DNA of 47,274 bases from assembly GCA_018001695.1 (NCBI GenBank), contig JAGNHN010000028.1, positions 1 through 47,274 on the forward strand, given 5' to 3'. The translations under genes were made by a program, and so were the position numbers. Source of the stretch: Lentimicrobiaceae bacterium (lineage in GTDB: Bacteria > Bacteroidota > Bacteroidia > Bacteroidales > JAGNHN01). The notes under the pieces are model-generated. The model did no database searches and was not told the origin of the DNA. It was given only the letters and a program-made list of their open reading frames with translations. Positions 19,122 through 28,162 of this stretch are shown here, piece after piece (the stretch's first letter is position 1; each line of letters opens with the position of its first letter).

Positions 19122-20188
19122 CCTCCAGTATGATTGAGTAGGTCGACAATACTGACGGCGGCATCACCATGCCCATAGAGCGGGATGTCAAAATTATAGG
19201 TTCCTTTCCACTGCTTATGAGCCGCTTCGAGAATCTCCTCTGTGCCAGTTCCAGCCACCACATTGAAACCATGATCCACCAGTTCTGTCCATTCGGTCTC
19301 ATCGCGCAAGGTCACACAGGGGCGATGATGAAAGAAGGCTTCCTTCTGCAGTCCACCGCTATCTGTCAGTATCAGCTCACTTTGCCTGATCAGGTAAATC
19401 ATTTCCAGAAATCCGACAGGTTCAATGATATGCACACCTGAAGGCACCGTTATATTGTATCGTCGGAGGTACTGGGCCGTCCGGGGATGCAGTGGAAGAA
19501 CGATCTCCCGCCATGTGGCCATTTCTGCCAATGCTTCAAAGACAGATTTTAAACGGTCCGGGTCATCAGTATTTTCAGCTCTGTGCAGGGTAGCCAGGAA
19601 GAAAGTCTGGGGCAGAACGACCATGGGAGGCTGTGCGAAATCCTTGTAATGCAAGGCCACATCCATCATCACATCTCCGGTAAGGGCCAGCTGACATGAA
19701 AACTGCGCAAATCCCTCGTTCATGAGGTTTTGAATGGCCGTTTCAGTAGGGCAGCATAACAAGGTGGAAACACGGTCGGTCAGGATGCGGTTGATTTCCT
19801 CGGGCATACGCAGGTTGAAGGAGCGCAGACCGGCTTCGACGTGGGCTACAGGGATATCCATCTTGCGGGCCGCAAGCGCACCGGCCAGGGTAGAATTTGT
19901 ATCTCCATAAACCAGAACCCAGTCTGGCTTTTCGATCATCAGGACCTTTTCGACACCTTCCAGCATTCTTCCTGTCATTGCACCATGGGGCGCATTACTG
20001 ACACCCAGGTGATGGGCCGGACTTGGGATATCCAGCTGCTCGAAGAATACCTGCGACATATTATCATCGAAGTGCTGGCCGGTATGGATCACGACCTCCT
20101 GCATCCCAGGCTGCCGGCCAATGGCGCGGCTTACGACGGAAGCCTTGATAAATTGCGGCCTGGCACCGATCACAGTCACTATCTTCAT
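19118..20188 (-). CDS. wecB: UDP-N-acetylglucosamine 2-epimerase (non-hydrolysing)
   Basis: A 356-residue GT-B-like enzyme converting UDP-GlcNAc to UDP-ManNAc. Diagnostic motifs are GARPQFIKA at the N terminus, HTGQHFDDNMS, VYGDTNSTLAGALAA, HVEAGLRSFN, MPEEINR and LTDSGGLQKEAFF. A UDP-ManNAc dehydrogenase, which often accompanies it, is not in the window, so ManNAc may be used directly or modified by the aminotransferase and acetyltransferase encoded next door. Four-base overlaps join it to both neighbours. Confidence 0.93.
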   Translation of the reverse strand: MKIVTVIGARPQFIKASVVSRAIGRQPGMQEVVIHTGQHFDDNMSQVFFEQLDIPSPAHHLGVSNAPHGAMTGRMLEGVEKVLMIEKPDWVLVYGDTNSTLAGALAARKMDIPVAHVEAGLRSFNLRMPEEINRILTDRVSTLLCCPTETAIQNLMNEGFAQFSCQLALTGDVMMDVALHYKDFAQPPMVVLPQTFFLATLHRAENTDDPDRLKSVFEALAEMATWREIVLPLHPRTAQYLRRYNITVPSGVHIIEPVGFLEMIYLIRQSELILTDSGGLQKEAFFHHRPCVTLRDETEWTELVDHGFNVVAGTGTEEILEAAHKQWKGTYNFDIPLYGHGDAAVSIVDLLNHTGG

Positions 20189-21144
20189 GGGCGGTTGTTG
20201 TCTTGTTTATTAAACCAATCCCTGAACTGCTGCAGGCCTGCCCCTATGGGTGTATGCGGCCGGTAGTTCAACAGATCACGGGCTTTATCAATATCAGCCC
20301 AGGTCCTGGGCAGGTCACCCTTCACTTCAGACTGAAAATCAAGGATGGCCTTCCGTTGAAAAGTCTCTTCAAGCAAATGAACCAACTCCAACAAGCTAAC
20401 CATGTGGTGATTACCCAGGTTGATGATCTCGTAATCTGATTTATCGTAGATCATGGCATTGCGAACGCCATGCACGATATCGTCGACGTAGGTGTAATCA
20501 CGTTGGGTATTTCCCGTTCCGAATAATGGCAGGGGTCTGCCTTGTGTGATGCAATGAGAAAACTTATGAATGGCCAGGTCTGGGCGCTGCCTGGGTCCGT
20601 AGACAGTAAAGAAGCGCAGGGCGATGAAACGGATCCCAAACAACTGACTGTATACATGCCCCAAAAGCTCTCCGCTGACCTTGGTACTGGCATACGGACT
20701 CACCGGCTTCAGCACACAGGCGTCTTCTTTCCATGGTAAAGCATTATTAAGGCCATAGACACTGGAGGAAGAGGCAAATACAAACTGCCGGGTTTTCCAT
20801 TTTCTTGCCAGTTCGAGGACATTCTGTGTTCCTCTCACGTTCACATCCTGATATCCGTTGGGATCAGCAATGGAAGGTCTTACACCAGCCTTGGCCGCCA
20901 TATGCACGATAACGTCATAGCCACCTTCCAGATGCATCAGGGCTTCCCTGTCCCGGATATCATAGGTATAAAGACGGTAATGAGGATGTTTGAGGTGTGC
21001 ATCGATGTTCTGATGCTTGATCGCTACATTATAGTAAGGGTCGAAATTGTCGATACCATCCACCCACCAGCCATCTTCCAGCAGAGCATCCACCAGGTGA
21101 CTTCCTATGAAGCCTGCTGCGCCGGTGACCAGTACCTTTCTCAT
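20185..21144 (-). CDS. NAD-dependent nucleotide-sugar epimerase (UDP-glucuronate 4-epimerase-like)
   Basis: A 319-residue extended SDR enzyme. The Rossmann motif GAAGFIGSH, the SSSSVYG segment and the YASTK catalytic Tyr-Lys pair are intact. GIDNFDPYYNVAIK and QRDYTYVDDIV resemble the UDP-glucuronate 4-epimerase (CapI-like) group, giving UDP-galacturonate; UDP-GlcNAc or UDP-Glc 4-epimerase activity is a possible alternative. Its ATG overlaps the stop of the DUF4340 gene by four bases, so it is directly coupled to the gld block. Confidence 0.88.
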   Translation of the reverse strand: MRKVLVTGAAGFIGSHLVDALLEDGWWVDGIDNFDPYYNVAIKHQNIDAHLKHPHYRLYTYDIRDREALMHLEGGYDVIVHMAAKAGVRPSIADPNGYQDVNVRGTQNVLELARKWKTRQFVFASSSSVYGLNNALPWKEDACVLKPVSPYASTKVSGELLGHVYSQLFGIRFIALRFFTVYGPRQRPDLAIHKFSHCITQGRPLPLFGTGNTQRDYTYVDDIVHGVRNAMIYDKSDYEIINLGNHHMVSLLELVHLLEETFQRKAILDFQSEVKGDLPRTWADIDKARDLLNYRPHTPIGAGLQQFRDWFNKQDNNRP

Positions 21145-22250
21145 GGAAGCTCATAGATATATGATCCCTCCTCAGGAAGAGGAGTTCCTTCAAAGAACCA
21201 GGCAACAGGACGTGTGACCCGGTCAAAAACAAAGAACTGGACGAGTACAAAATCGCGTCCATCGTTCACAAAAGCATACATCCTGTCCCGGTCATAGAAC
21301 ACAGGAAATCCTTCCAGGTCAAATTCTTCTTCCTCCTGCAGCATCCGCCGGTGTGTAACAACCGTATTCTCGTTACCCTGCCTGTCCGTGACGGTGATAC
21401 GGTACAAATAGGGGCTATAGCGCACCGAATCAATGAAGGCGCTGTCTCTTTCATTCAGCAGGACTTCAAATTTAATATCGGAAAACGTTGTCAGATACGT
21501 AAGGATGCGCATGCTATCGATGGCGGGCAGGTTTAGTTCGGGGTCATGCGGGATGATATTGAAGCGCCGGTTATCGACATTCTCGATGGTATAAGACTGC
21601 TCCGGGTGTCCGTTTACCTCCAGCTTAACCGATGCGATATCCAGTACATTGTTTGCAAAGATGGTATGGTCACGCCAATCGTTTTCCATGGTTGAAAAAC
21701 GTGTAGATATAAAGCCTCTAAAGCCAGGAATATAGATAATATAAGGCCGGTCGGCGCCTTCCATCAGCATAAAGGTACCCATATTATCCTGGGTATTATC
21801 ACCGACATAAAACGTACGAACGCGCTTTTCATAGGGAAAGAGCCGTAGGATCTGACCCAGGCGAAGGCGGTAGCTTTGCTCGTAAACTTCCACCTTCACT
21901 CCGGTTGCTGCAAGCCGGGCAATGACGCTGTTGTGCGCTTCCATGGGGACCGGGCTGCTGACAGCCATCCTGAGCAGGGTGGAGAGCAGCTGGTCCACAG
22001 CCTGGGCACGTGCAGTGTGCGTTCCATTCAAGCGCCAACCCTGTATGGGTTCCTTTTCCAGCAGTATGGTCCGGCCTTCCTTATCGGCTAAAAAGATCCT
22101 GGTAATACCGGCCGTATCTGTGACAGCGAACTGGCTGGCTTTCTGCCTGAGCGTCGAGGTTGAGGGCCGGCTGACAAGAATTCCGAGCAGCGCCAGGATC
22201 ACCAGGGCTAAGGCTAGTAAAAGTCTGTTCTTACGTTTATTATTCATCAT
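21141..22250 (-). CDS. DUF4340-type membrane-anchored protein next to gldFG
   Basis: A 369-residue protein with one N-terminal transmembrane anchor (LLLALALVILALLGILV) and a large, probably extracytoplasmic, beta-rich part that fits the DUF4340 family. Such proteins commonly follow GldG-like subunits and are thought to be accessory to the ABC transporter; the exact role is not known. It lies 24 nt after gldG and overlaps the epimerase gene by four bases. Two adjacent ATGs (22250 and 22247) are equally possible starts. Confidence 0.75.
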   Translation of the reverse strand: MMNNKRKNRLLLALALVILALLGILVSRPSTSTLRQKASQFAVTDTAGITRIFLADKEGRTILLEKEPIQGWRLNGTHTARAQAVDQLLSTLLRMAVSSPVPMEAHNSVIARLAATGVKVEVYEQSYRLRLGQILRLFPYEKRVRTFYVGDNTQDNMGTFMLMEGADRPYIIYIPGFRGFISTRFSTMENDWRDHTIFANNVLDIASVKLEVNGHPEQSYTIENVDNRRFNIIPHDPELNLPAIDSMRILTYLTTFSDIKFEVLLNERDSAFIDSVRYSPYLYRITVTDRQGNENTVVTHRRMLQEEEEFDLEGFPVFYDRDRMYAFVNDGRDFVLVQFFVFDRVTRPVAWFFEGTPLPEEGSYIYELP

Positions 22251-22274
22251 GTACCTTTCATTGATACGCAGGAA

Positions 22275-24062
22275 TCAGCGCGAATACCTGCGCTTGCGCA
22301 AAAACCCGGCTCCCAGTCCAAACAGGATGACCAGCAGCACCGGGATGAGCACATTTATAACCTGCCAGCGATTCTTCTCAGCGTTGACTCTGGCCTGGTC
22401 CAACGTCCTGAGCCTGAGCTCCCTGGAACGTATCTGTATTAAGCCGCTTTCGTCCGTCAGATAATTGACCAGGTTCAGTAACAAATCCCTGTTTCCCAGG
22501 GTTTCACCGGTATATTGGTCATACCCCAACGGCAAGGGCGTCCTGGTTCCAGGGCTTACCTGGTTACTGAAGACATCCCCATCAGACAGGACAATCATGC
22601 GTGTTGGCAGGCTCATATCCCGGTAGCCTATACCCGGATCTGCCTCAATTTCAGGTGGTATCCTGTTCCTGAACAAAGAGGTGAATTCTCCCTCGAGCAA
22701 GACGGCCACTGCCCTGGGCCCATCCGGAAACATCTTCTGGTCAGGTTCCTTCTTCAATATCTCGAGCGTGACATAAGCCGGCGATGGTGACACGCGGGTA
22801 TATGCTGATGTCTCCAGCAATACTGTTTTCCTGACGCCTTCAGACTCCACGGTGTCGATACTGGAAACGAACTCAAAGCGTGAGGCGTTCAGGTTCACCA
22901 CTGCCGGATGATTGGTTTGAGAAGCAATCAGCGGCATATAGTACCAGGGGTAGAACTCAAACTGCGGTTGATCACCAATCTGGCCTGTTTTAACAGGAAT
23001 GGGCATGGCGCGCATATCCATCAGCAGATCAGGGTTGACCCTGACGCCATACCTGAACAACATGTCGCCAAGATTGACATCCCGGGCAACGCTCACCATT
23101 TCAGGCTGGGCCTGCAGGCTGTCCATATCAGCTACCACGGCGTCGATCATCCACAATACCTTACCGCCCCGCATGATAAACTGATCGAGGATAAATTTAT
23201 CCTTCTCACTCCAGGCCTGTGTTGGTTTGGGAATGATGACCACAGCATATTTATTCCGGACCCGCACCTCGGTAGAATCCTCGTTATAGACTCGCTCAGC
23301 CAGACTACCCAGACTTTCACCCAACACGATCCTTTCAACAGAATAAAACTCATTTAAGGCTGTCATGCCATCCCAGAGCCTCGTATCCGGCAGCTGACCA
23401 TAGCCTTCCAAAACGGCAAGCTTGGGCTTCAATCCCTGGCTGAGCTTACGGATCGCATTGGCCAGGTTATACTCCAATGACTTGACCGCGTTGTTTAATA
23501 CCTGCTCAGGGGCGACACCGATCTGAGATTGGAGCAAGGGGAGCGCAACCTCCCGGCCCTTATATGTTACAAGTGCTCCCGGGAATATGATACGCTGGGC
23601 CGACCCGTCTTTCTCCCTTACCTGCAGGGTGGTCGGCACCAAACCCTTTTCTGACAACTGCCTGTAGACCTGATTTCTGATCTTGACATCATTTGAAGCA
23701 GAGGGGTTAATAAACTCATACTCTATTTTATCACTTACAGCCCTGAATTCATCCAGCATCTCTCGTGTGGCACGGCTGAGCTGCTTGAATCCTGCCGGAA
23801 AATCCCCTTCAAGGTAAACCTTGAAGAAGACAACATCATCCAGGTCGCGGATCAGTTGCCGTGTTGGTTTTGATAGCGTATAACGCTTCTCAGCTGTCAG
23901 GTCCAGGCGTGTATAGAACCGCTGTCCGAGCAGGTTGACGAGAACAACCACCAGCACAATGAAAGCAAAACGCAGGAGGTCGAAGCGTTTGAGGCTCTTT
24001 CTAGATGCTTGTGCCTTCCCGTTGACCGGTGGCACTTTATTATCTTCTTTCTTGCCTACCAT
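22275..24062 (-). CDS. gldG: Gliding-associated ABC transporter auxiliary subunit GldG
   Basis: A 595-residue protein with a transmembrane segment near residue 30-50, a long extracytoplasmic domain, and a second transmembrane segment close to the C terminus before a basic tail (RKRRYSR). The motif RLDLTAEKRYTLSKPTRQL is characteristic of GldG. In Flavobacterium johnsoniae, GldF and GldG form an ABC transporter with GldA that is needed for gliding. Homologues are also found in non-gliding Bacteroidota, so gliding is not proven here. No gldA ATPase gene is present in the window. It overlaps gldF by seven bases. Confidence 0.9.
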   Translation of the reverse strand: MVGKKEDNKVPPVNGKAQASRKSLKRFDLLRFAFIVLVVVLVNLLGQRFYTRLDLTAEKRYTLSKPTRQLIRDLDDVVFFKVYLEGDFPAGFKQLSRATREMLDEFRAVSDKIEYEFINPSASNDVKIRNQVYRQLSEKGLVPTTLQVREKDGSAQRIIFPGALVTYKGREVALPLLQSQIGVAPEQVLNNAVKSLEYNLANAIRKLSQGLKPKLAVLEGYGQLPDTRLWDGMTALNEFYSVERIVLGESLGSLAERVYNEDSTEVRVRNKYAVVIIPKPTQAWSEKDKFILDQFIMRGGKVLWMIDAVVADMDSLQAQPEMVSVARDVNLGDMLFRYGVRVNPDLLMDMRAMPIPVKTGQIGDQPQFEFYPWYYMPLIASQTNHPAVVNLNASRFEFVSSIDTVESEGVRKTVLLETSAYTRVSPSPAYVTLEILKKEPDQKMFPDGPRAVAVLLEGEFTSLFRNRIPPEIEADPGIGYRDMSLPTRMIVLSDGDVFSNQVSPGTRTPLPLGYDQYTGETLGNRDLLLNLVNYLTDESGLIQIRSRELRLRTLDQARVNAEKNRWQVINVLIPVLLVILFGLGAGFLRKRRYSR

Positions 24063-24787
24063 TTTCTACTCTCCAGGGATAATCTTGTTAAAGCGAGGAA
24101 TACCAGGATGAGGCTGATGTAGTAGATAACATCCCGGCTATCAATTACACCGCGACTCATGGAAACATAGTGATGCCTGATACCCAAGGATTTGACAAAC
24201 AGATCGGCCTGTCCCAGCCACTCAAAAGATGAAAGAAGCTCGAATCCGGTGTAGAAGAAAACAGACAATACAGCGGCCAGTATAAAGGAGATGATCTGGT
24301 TGTCGGTGATAGAACTGGCGAAGATTCCAATAGACAGGAATGCTCCACCCAGGAAGAGCAGACCGATATAGCTACCCCACATACCGCCCGTATCGATATT
24401 GCCTTTGGGCAGCCCAAGCTGGTGGGCAGAAAAGTAGAAGACCAGGGTTGGCAACAACGAAAACAGTAGCAGGGCCAGGCTTGCTGCATATTTAGCCATG
24501 ATGATCTGCACATCGGTCAATGGCTTGGTAAGCAGCATCTCGATGGTCCCTGCTCTTTTTTCTTCCGCAAAACTGCGCATGGTGATGGCAGGAATCAGGA
24601 ACAGAAAGATCCAGGGAGCCAGGATGAAGAGGCCGTTGATATTGGCATAACCGTAGTCCAGAATATTCAGGTCGCCCGGAAACACCCATAGGAACAGGCC
24701 GGTCAGGGCCAGAAAAACGACAATCACCACATAGCCGATAAGTGAATGTAAAAAACTGTTCAGTTCCTTCAGAAACAGGGTGTACAT
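24056..24787 (-). CDS. gldF: Gliding-associated ABC transporter permease GldF
   Basis: A 243-residue ABC-2 type permease with six hydrophobic segments. The sequence RSFAEEKRAGTIEMLLTKPL is the conserved cytoplasmic motif of the family. It forms the membrane channel of the GldFG transporter. It is the first gene of the fourteen-gene minus-strand array. A TATTTTTG promoter box lies about 30 nt upstream. Confidence 0.92.
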   Translation of the reverse strand: MYTLFLKELNSFLHSLIGYVVIVVFLALTGLFLWVFPGDLNILDYGYANINGLFILAPWIFLFLIPAITMRSFAEEKRAGTIEMLLTKPLTDVQIIMAKYAASLALLLFSLLPTLVFYFSAHQLGLPKGNIDTGGMWGSYIGLLFLGGAFLSIGIFASSITDNQIISFILAAVLSVFFYTGFELLSSFEWLGQADLFVKSLGIRHHYVSMSRGVIDSRDVIYYISLILVFLALTRLSLESRKW

Positions 24788-24816
24788 GCTTAGCCGGATG
24801 TATGTTTAATGGAATG

Positions 24817-24824
24817 CAAAAATA
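24817..24824 (-). promoter_or_regulatory. Bacteroidota -7 box upstream of gldF
   Basis: The minus strand reads TATTTTTG, matching TAnnTTTG. It is the best-placed promoter candidate for the whole gldF-to-ligase array. No good -33 element is seen at 19-20 nt. Confidence 0.5.
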
Positions 24825-24857
24825 CCAAAATAAGCGAAGGAAGTCCTTATCAATAGA

Positions 24858-25637
24858 TTAGTCCAGCACGATATGCACCGGATCATCCATCCGAAGTCCA
24901 AGCAAGCTGCTGGCTTTGCCCCTGTTCATGGCGATCTCCAGATAACCACTCGAGCTGAATAGGGCGAGCATCTCCCCTTCCGGAACATCACTGTAGGACT
25001 TTGAGATATGGCTGATCTTATAGCGGGAGCTTCTGAAAGCGATGTGAAAGGCATGCTTGCCTACCATTTTTCTGAAATGTTCCTGATTGATATTGACGAA
25101 GACATTCTCGTAGGAATCGACGTAAATCACCTTGGCTTTGATGATATTACCTTCGAACACCGGCTTAAAGCTGAGTTTTTCGTTGATGGTAGTGCGAACG
25201 GTGCCCAGTGAGGCCATATCCCGTCCTTCTGCGAGGTGAATCGCTGCCTTTGCAAATACATCGCGGGAAGAAAAAGTAAAAAAGTCTGTATCCTGCATGA
25301 TGTCGAGCTCAACGATCAGGCTGGGGGGTTCTTCAAATATCAGACTAAAAACACCATTGTCGGCACCAATGAAGTAATGGCCACGATACCGTATGGCTAC
25401 ATGTGGCGTATTGATAGAAGCGTCAGTATTGACCCCGACGATGTGGATACTATCCCCAGGAAAGCCGGCGAAGGCGTTCTTCAGGATGAAGGCAGCCTGC
25501 AGGATGTCAAACGCCGGTATCTGATGTGAGATATCCACGATTACAACATCCTTTAAGCCTTGCAACAAGCGTCCTTTCACAGCACCGGCATAGTGGTCCT
25601 TGGTGCCCCAGTCAGATGTCAGTGTAATGATGGCCAT
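24858..25637 (-). CDS. SAM hydroxide adenosyltransferase family protein
   Basis: A 259-residue protein of the DUF62/SAM hydrolase family, which uses water (hydroxide) to split S-adenosylmethionine into adenosine and methionine and is related to fluorinase. The N-terminal TLTSDWGTKDHYAGAVKG and the central GADNGVFSLIFEE are the family signatures. The C-terminal beta domain is present. The biological purpose of the activity is not settled. It has its own -7 box and a 70-nt gap to gldF. Confidence 0.88.
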   Translation of the reverse strand: MAIITLTSDWGTKDHYAGAVKGRLLQGLKDVVIVDISHQIPAFDILQAAFILKNAFAGFPGDSIHIVGVNTDASINTPHVAIRYRGHYFIGADNGVFSLIFEEPPSLIVELDIMQDTDFFTFSSRDVFAKAAIHLAEGRDMASLGTVRTTINEKLSFKPVFEGNIIKAKVIYVDSYENVFVNINQEHFRKMVGKHAFHIAFRSSRYKISHISKSYSDVPEGEMLALFSSSGYLEIAMNRGKASSLLGLRMDDPVHIVLD

Positions 25638-25664
25638 ATCTGTTTACGGTCGCGATTGATGCCT

Positions 25665-25672
25665 CAAAAGTA
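25665..25672 (-). promoter_or_regulatory. Bacteroidota -7 box for the SAM hydroxide adenosyltransferase gene
   Basis: The minus strand reads TACTTTTG, matching TAnnTTTG, about 28 nt before the ATG at 25637. Confidence 0.5.
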
Positions 25673-25771
25673 AAGAAAATCGCGCAGGTCCCTGACAGTC
25701 TGTACATGGCTTGTCATACTTTTAATTAACTTCATGAATATGGACATTAAGGATTAAGCACCTCCGGCATA

Positions 25772-25801
25772 TTGCGGGTTGGGTAGCTTATTTTACATTT
25801 G
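25772..25801 (+). promoter_or_regulatory. Promoter of tamL
   Basis: TTG (in ATTG, 25772-25774) and TACATTTG (25794-25801) are 19 nt apart, the same arrangement as at fusA. Transcription would begin near 25808, 13 nt before the ATG at 25821. This excludes the upstream in-frame start at 25779. Confidence 0.7.
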
Positions 25802-25820
25802 TGTCAGAAGAGACCAGACC

Positions 25821-28154
25821 ATGCAGATCCGGCCGTTGTTCATCCTTAGCCTGCTCGCCCTGTTGATCCTTATCAGCAGCTGCAGCACAACCCGGCATCT
25901 GGAAGAGGGCCAGTATTTACTCGATAAGAATACGGTTATCATTGAAGGTCCTGCAACCCATATCAGCAAAGACGATCTCAGCAGCCTGATCCGCCAGAAA
26001 CCGAACCGGCGTTTGCTTGGGATCTTCCGTTTTGGAAACTACATCTATTTTAAAGCAAACCAGGGAAAAGAAACTGGATTTAAGCGCTGGCTGCAGCGAA
26101 GCATGGCGCGGGAGCCCGTGCTCCTCGACACAACCCTCAGCGCATCATCTCTGCGCCAGATGGACCTTTTTGCTCAGAACAAAGGGTCTTTCGGGAACAA
26201 AGTGACATATGACGTGAGGTATGGCAGGCATAACGCTAAGGTGCGCTACCACCTTCAAACGAACGAGCCATATAAGATCAGCCATATCAGAGACAGCATA
26301 TCAGATCCCGCCTTGTCCTGGTTCAGTCAAGGGTTTGCCACGGGCAGGCTTATTCAGCCTGGCGATTTCTTTGATGTAGATGCCCTGGACAAGGAACGTG
26401 ACCGGTTCGTCAGGGAGCTTAAGGAACATGGCTATTACAGTTTCATCAAGGAATATATTTCATTTTATATCGACTCCACCCTTGGTGGAAACCGCATGGA
26501 TCTGACCATGCATATCTCGCCACCGCTCACATCAGACACAGGCGGCGCCACATTGGATCATCCCCGTCACAGGATCCGCAGGGTGTATATTTACCCGGAT
26601 TATAACCCACTGGTTCAGGGAGATCGTGATCCGGATACCGTAATCATTGCAGAAAAAAGATGGTCTTTTGATAAGCCGGCCGGGTTGTTCTATTTCATTC
26701 ATGACACCAAGCCACGGATCCATCCGGATGCATTAATCCAGGGCATCTACATTGAACCTGGTATGTATTATAAATTATCTTCTGTACAACGAACTTTCAG
26801 AAGGCTTTCGGATCTGCCTGTATATCGTTTCGTCAACATCCAGTTCCGGGAAGTAGCAGGCTTACCTGGGGCAACAGAAAGGGAGTTGGATGCAGAGATC
26901 CGGATGACCCGGGCACCCGTGCAATCCTACAACATTGAAACAGAAGGAACCAATTCGGCCGGTGACCTCGGTATTGCCGGTAGCCTCGTCTACATGAACC
27001 GCAACCTCTTCAGAAGGGCCGAAGTACTGGACCTGCGCCTCAAGGGAGCCCTTGAGATGCAGCAAACACCGGGAGGAGAGAAAGGTGACTTCCTGGTTTT
27101 CAACACCTATGAAACAGGAGCGGAGCTGGGCTTCAGAGTGCCCCGCTTCCTCGCGCCAGTGAGCTCCCGGCAATTACCTAAGGTATTTGAGCCCTCCACA
27201 CGGGTGGACCTTGGTATCAATCTCCGTCAGAGACCACAATACAGACGCCTGATTACCAATGTTTCATTTGGTTATGAATGGAAGGAAAGCGAAGTAAGAC
27301 GGCACATCCTCTACCCGGCAGATATCAATGCCATCCGTGTGCTGGCCGACAGCAGCTTTAATCCAGGGATTTATGGCCCATTATATGAAGCACAATACAG
27401 CGATCACCTCATTACAGCACTCAAATACAGCTTTATCTTCAACAACCAACAGATCCGTAAAGGCATGGATTTCATGTATTTCCGTGGCAATTTTTCCGCT
27501 TCGGGAAACATGCTGAGTTTCGTAGAGGACCTGGTAGATTCGGAAGGCAATGGTGAGGGATACCGCCGCCTGCTGGGGATCCGCTATGCGCAATATCTGC
27601 GCACTGATGTTGATCTACGCTACTACCAGGTTCTCAACCCCCAACATAACCTGGTCTACCGCTTCGTGGCCGGACTGGGACTTCCGTATGGTAATTCTGA
27701 TGTATTACCCTTTGAACAGGCTTTTTTCTCAGGAGGATCAAACGGACTGAGGGGATGGGAAGTGCGGTCACTGGGACCTGGAGGATTTGTCGACCTGGCC
27801 GGAACACGCTATGACAAGATTGGAGACCTGCTGCTGGAAGCCAATATAGAGTATAGATTCCCGGTATATCGCTACCTGAAAGCCGCATTGTTTTTAGATG
27901 CCGGTAATGTATGGCTCCTGAGGCCCAATGATGCTTTTCCTGATGGCCATTTCCTGTTTACGCGCTTTGCCTCCCAACTGGCAGTGGATGGCGGCCTGGG
28001 GATAAGGCTTGACTTTGGCTTTGTGATCCTGAGACTGGATGCAGCCCTGCCTCTCAGGCATCCGGACCTTCCCGCAGGTGACCGATGGATTCGCCTTGAG
28101 AAGTTCCAGCCTGGGGACATTATGCTCCAGTTCGGAATTGGTCATCCTTTCTAA
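25821..28154 (+). CDS. tamL: Omp85-family translocation and assembly lipoprotein TamL
   Basis: A 777-residue outer-membrane protein that begins with a lipoprotein signal peptide (lipobox LISSC, Cys21). POTRA-like regions fill the N-terminal half. The C-terminal half is a BamA/TamA-type 16-strand barrel; the segment FFSGGSNGLRGWEVRSLGPG holds the lid-lock-type RGW motif. TamL is the Bacteroidota lipoprotein counterpart of TamA and is usually paired with TamB. No tamB is in the window. Its role in outer-membrane protein or lipid transport is inferred from the family. The RecD-like helicase gene starts eight bases after it. Confidence 0.88.
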   Translation: MQIRPLFILSLLALLILISSCSTTRHLEEGQYLLDKNTVIIEGPATHISKDDLSSLIRQKPNRRLLGIFRFGNYIYFKANQGKETGFKRWLQRSMAREPVLLDTTLSASSLRQMDLFAQNKGSFGNKVTYDVRYGRHNAKVRYHLQTNEPYKISHIRDSISDPALSWFSQGFATGRLIQPGDFFDVDALDKERDRFVRELKEHGYYSFIKEYISFYIDSTLGGNRMDLTMHISPPLTSDTGGATLDHPRHRIRRVYIYPDYNPLVQGDRDPDTVIIAEKRWSFDKPAGLFYFIHDTKPRIHPDALIQGIYIEPGMYYKLSSVQRTFRRLSDLPVYRFVNIQFREVAGLPGATERELDAEIRMTRAPVQSYNIETEGTNSAGDLGIAGSLVYMNRNLFRRAEVLDLRLKGALEMQQTPGGEKGDFLVFNTYETGAELGFRVPRFLAPVSSRQLPKVFEPSTRVDLGINLRQRPQYRRLITNVSFGYEWKESEVRRHILYPADINAIRVLADSSFNPGIYGPLYEAQYSDHLITALKYSFIFNNQQIRKGMDFMYFRGNFSASGNMLSFVEDLVDSEGNGEGYRRLLGIRYAQYLRTDVDLRYYQVLNPQHNLVYRFVAGLGLPYGNSDVLPFEQAFFSGGSNGLRGWEVRSLGPGGFVDLAGTRYDKIGDLLLEANIEYRFPVYRYLKAALFLDAGNVWLLRPNDAFPDGHFLFTRFASQLAVDGGLGIRLDFGFVILRLDAALPLRHPDLPAGDRWIRLEKFQPGDIMLQFGIGHPF

Positions 28155-28162
28155 GGCCTTCC

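Noticed and set aside
25779-25820. A longer N terminus for TamL
   Set aside because: The extension overlaps a well-formed promoter (25772-25801) and would place residues before a clean lipoprotein signal peptide.
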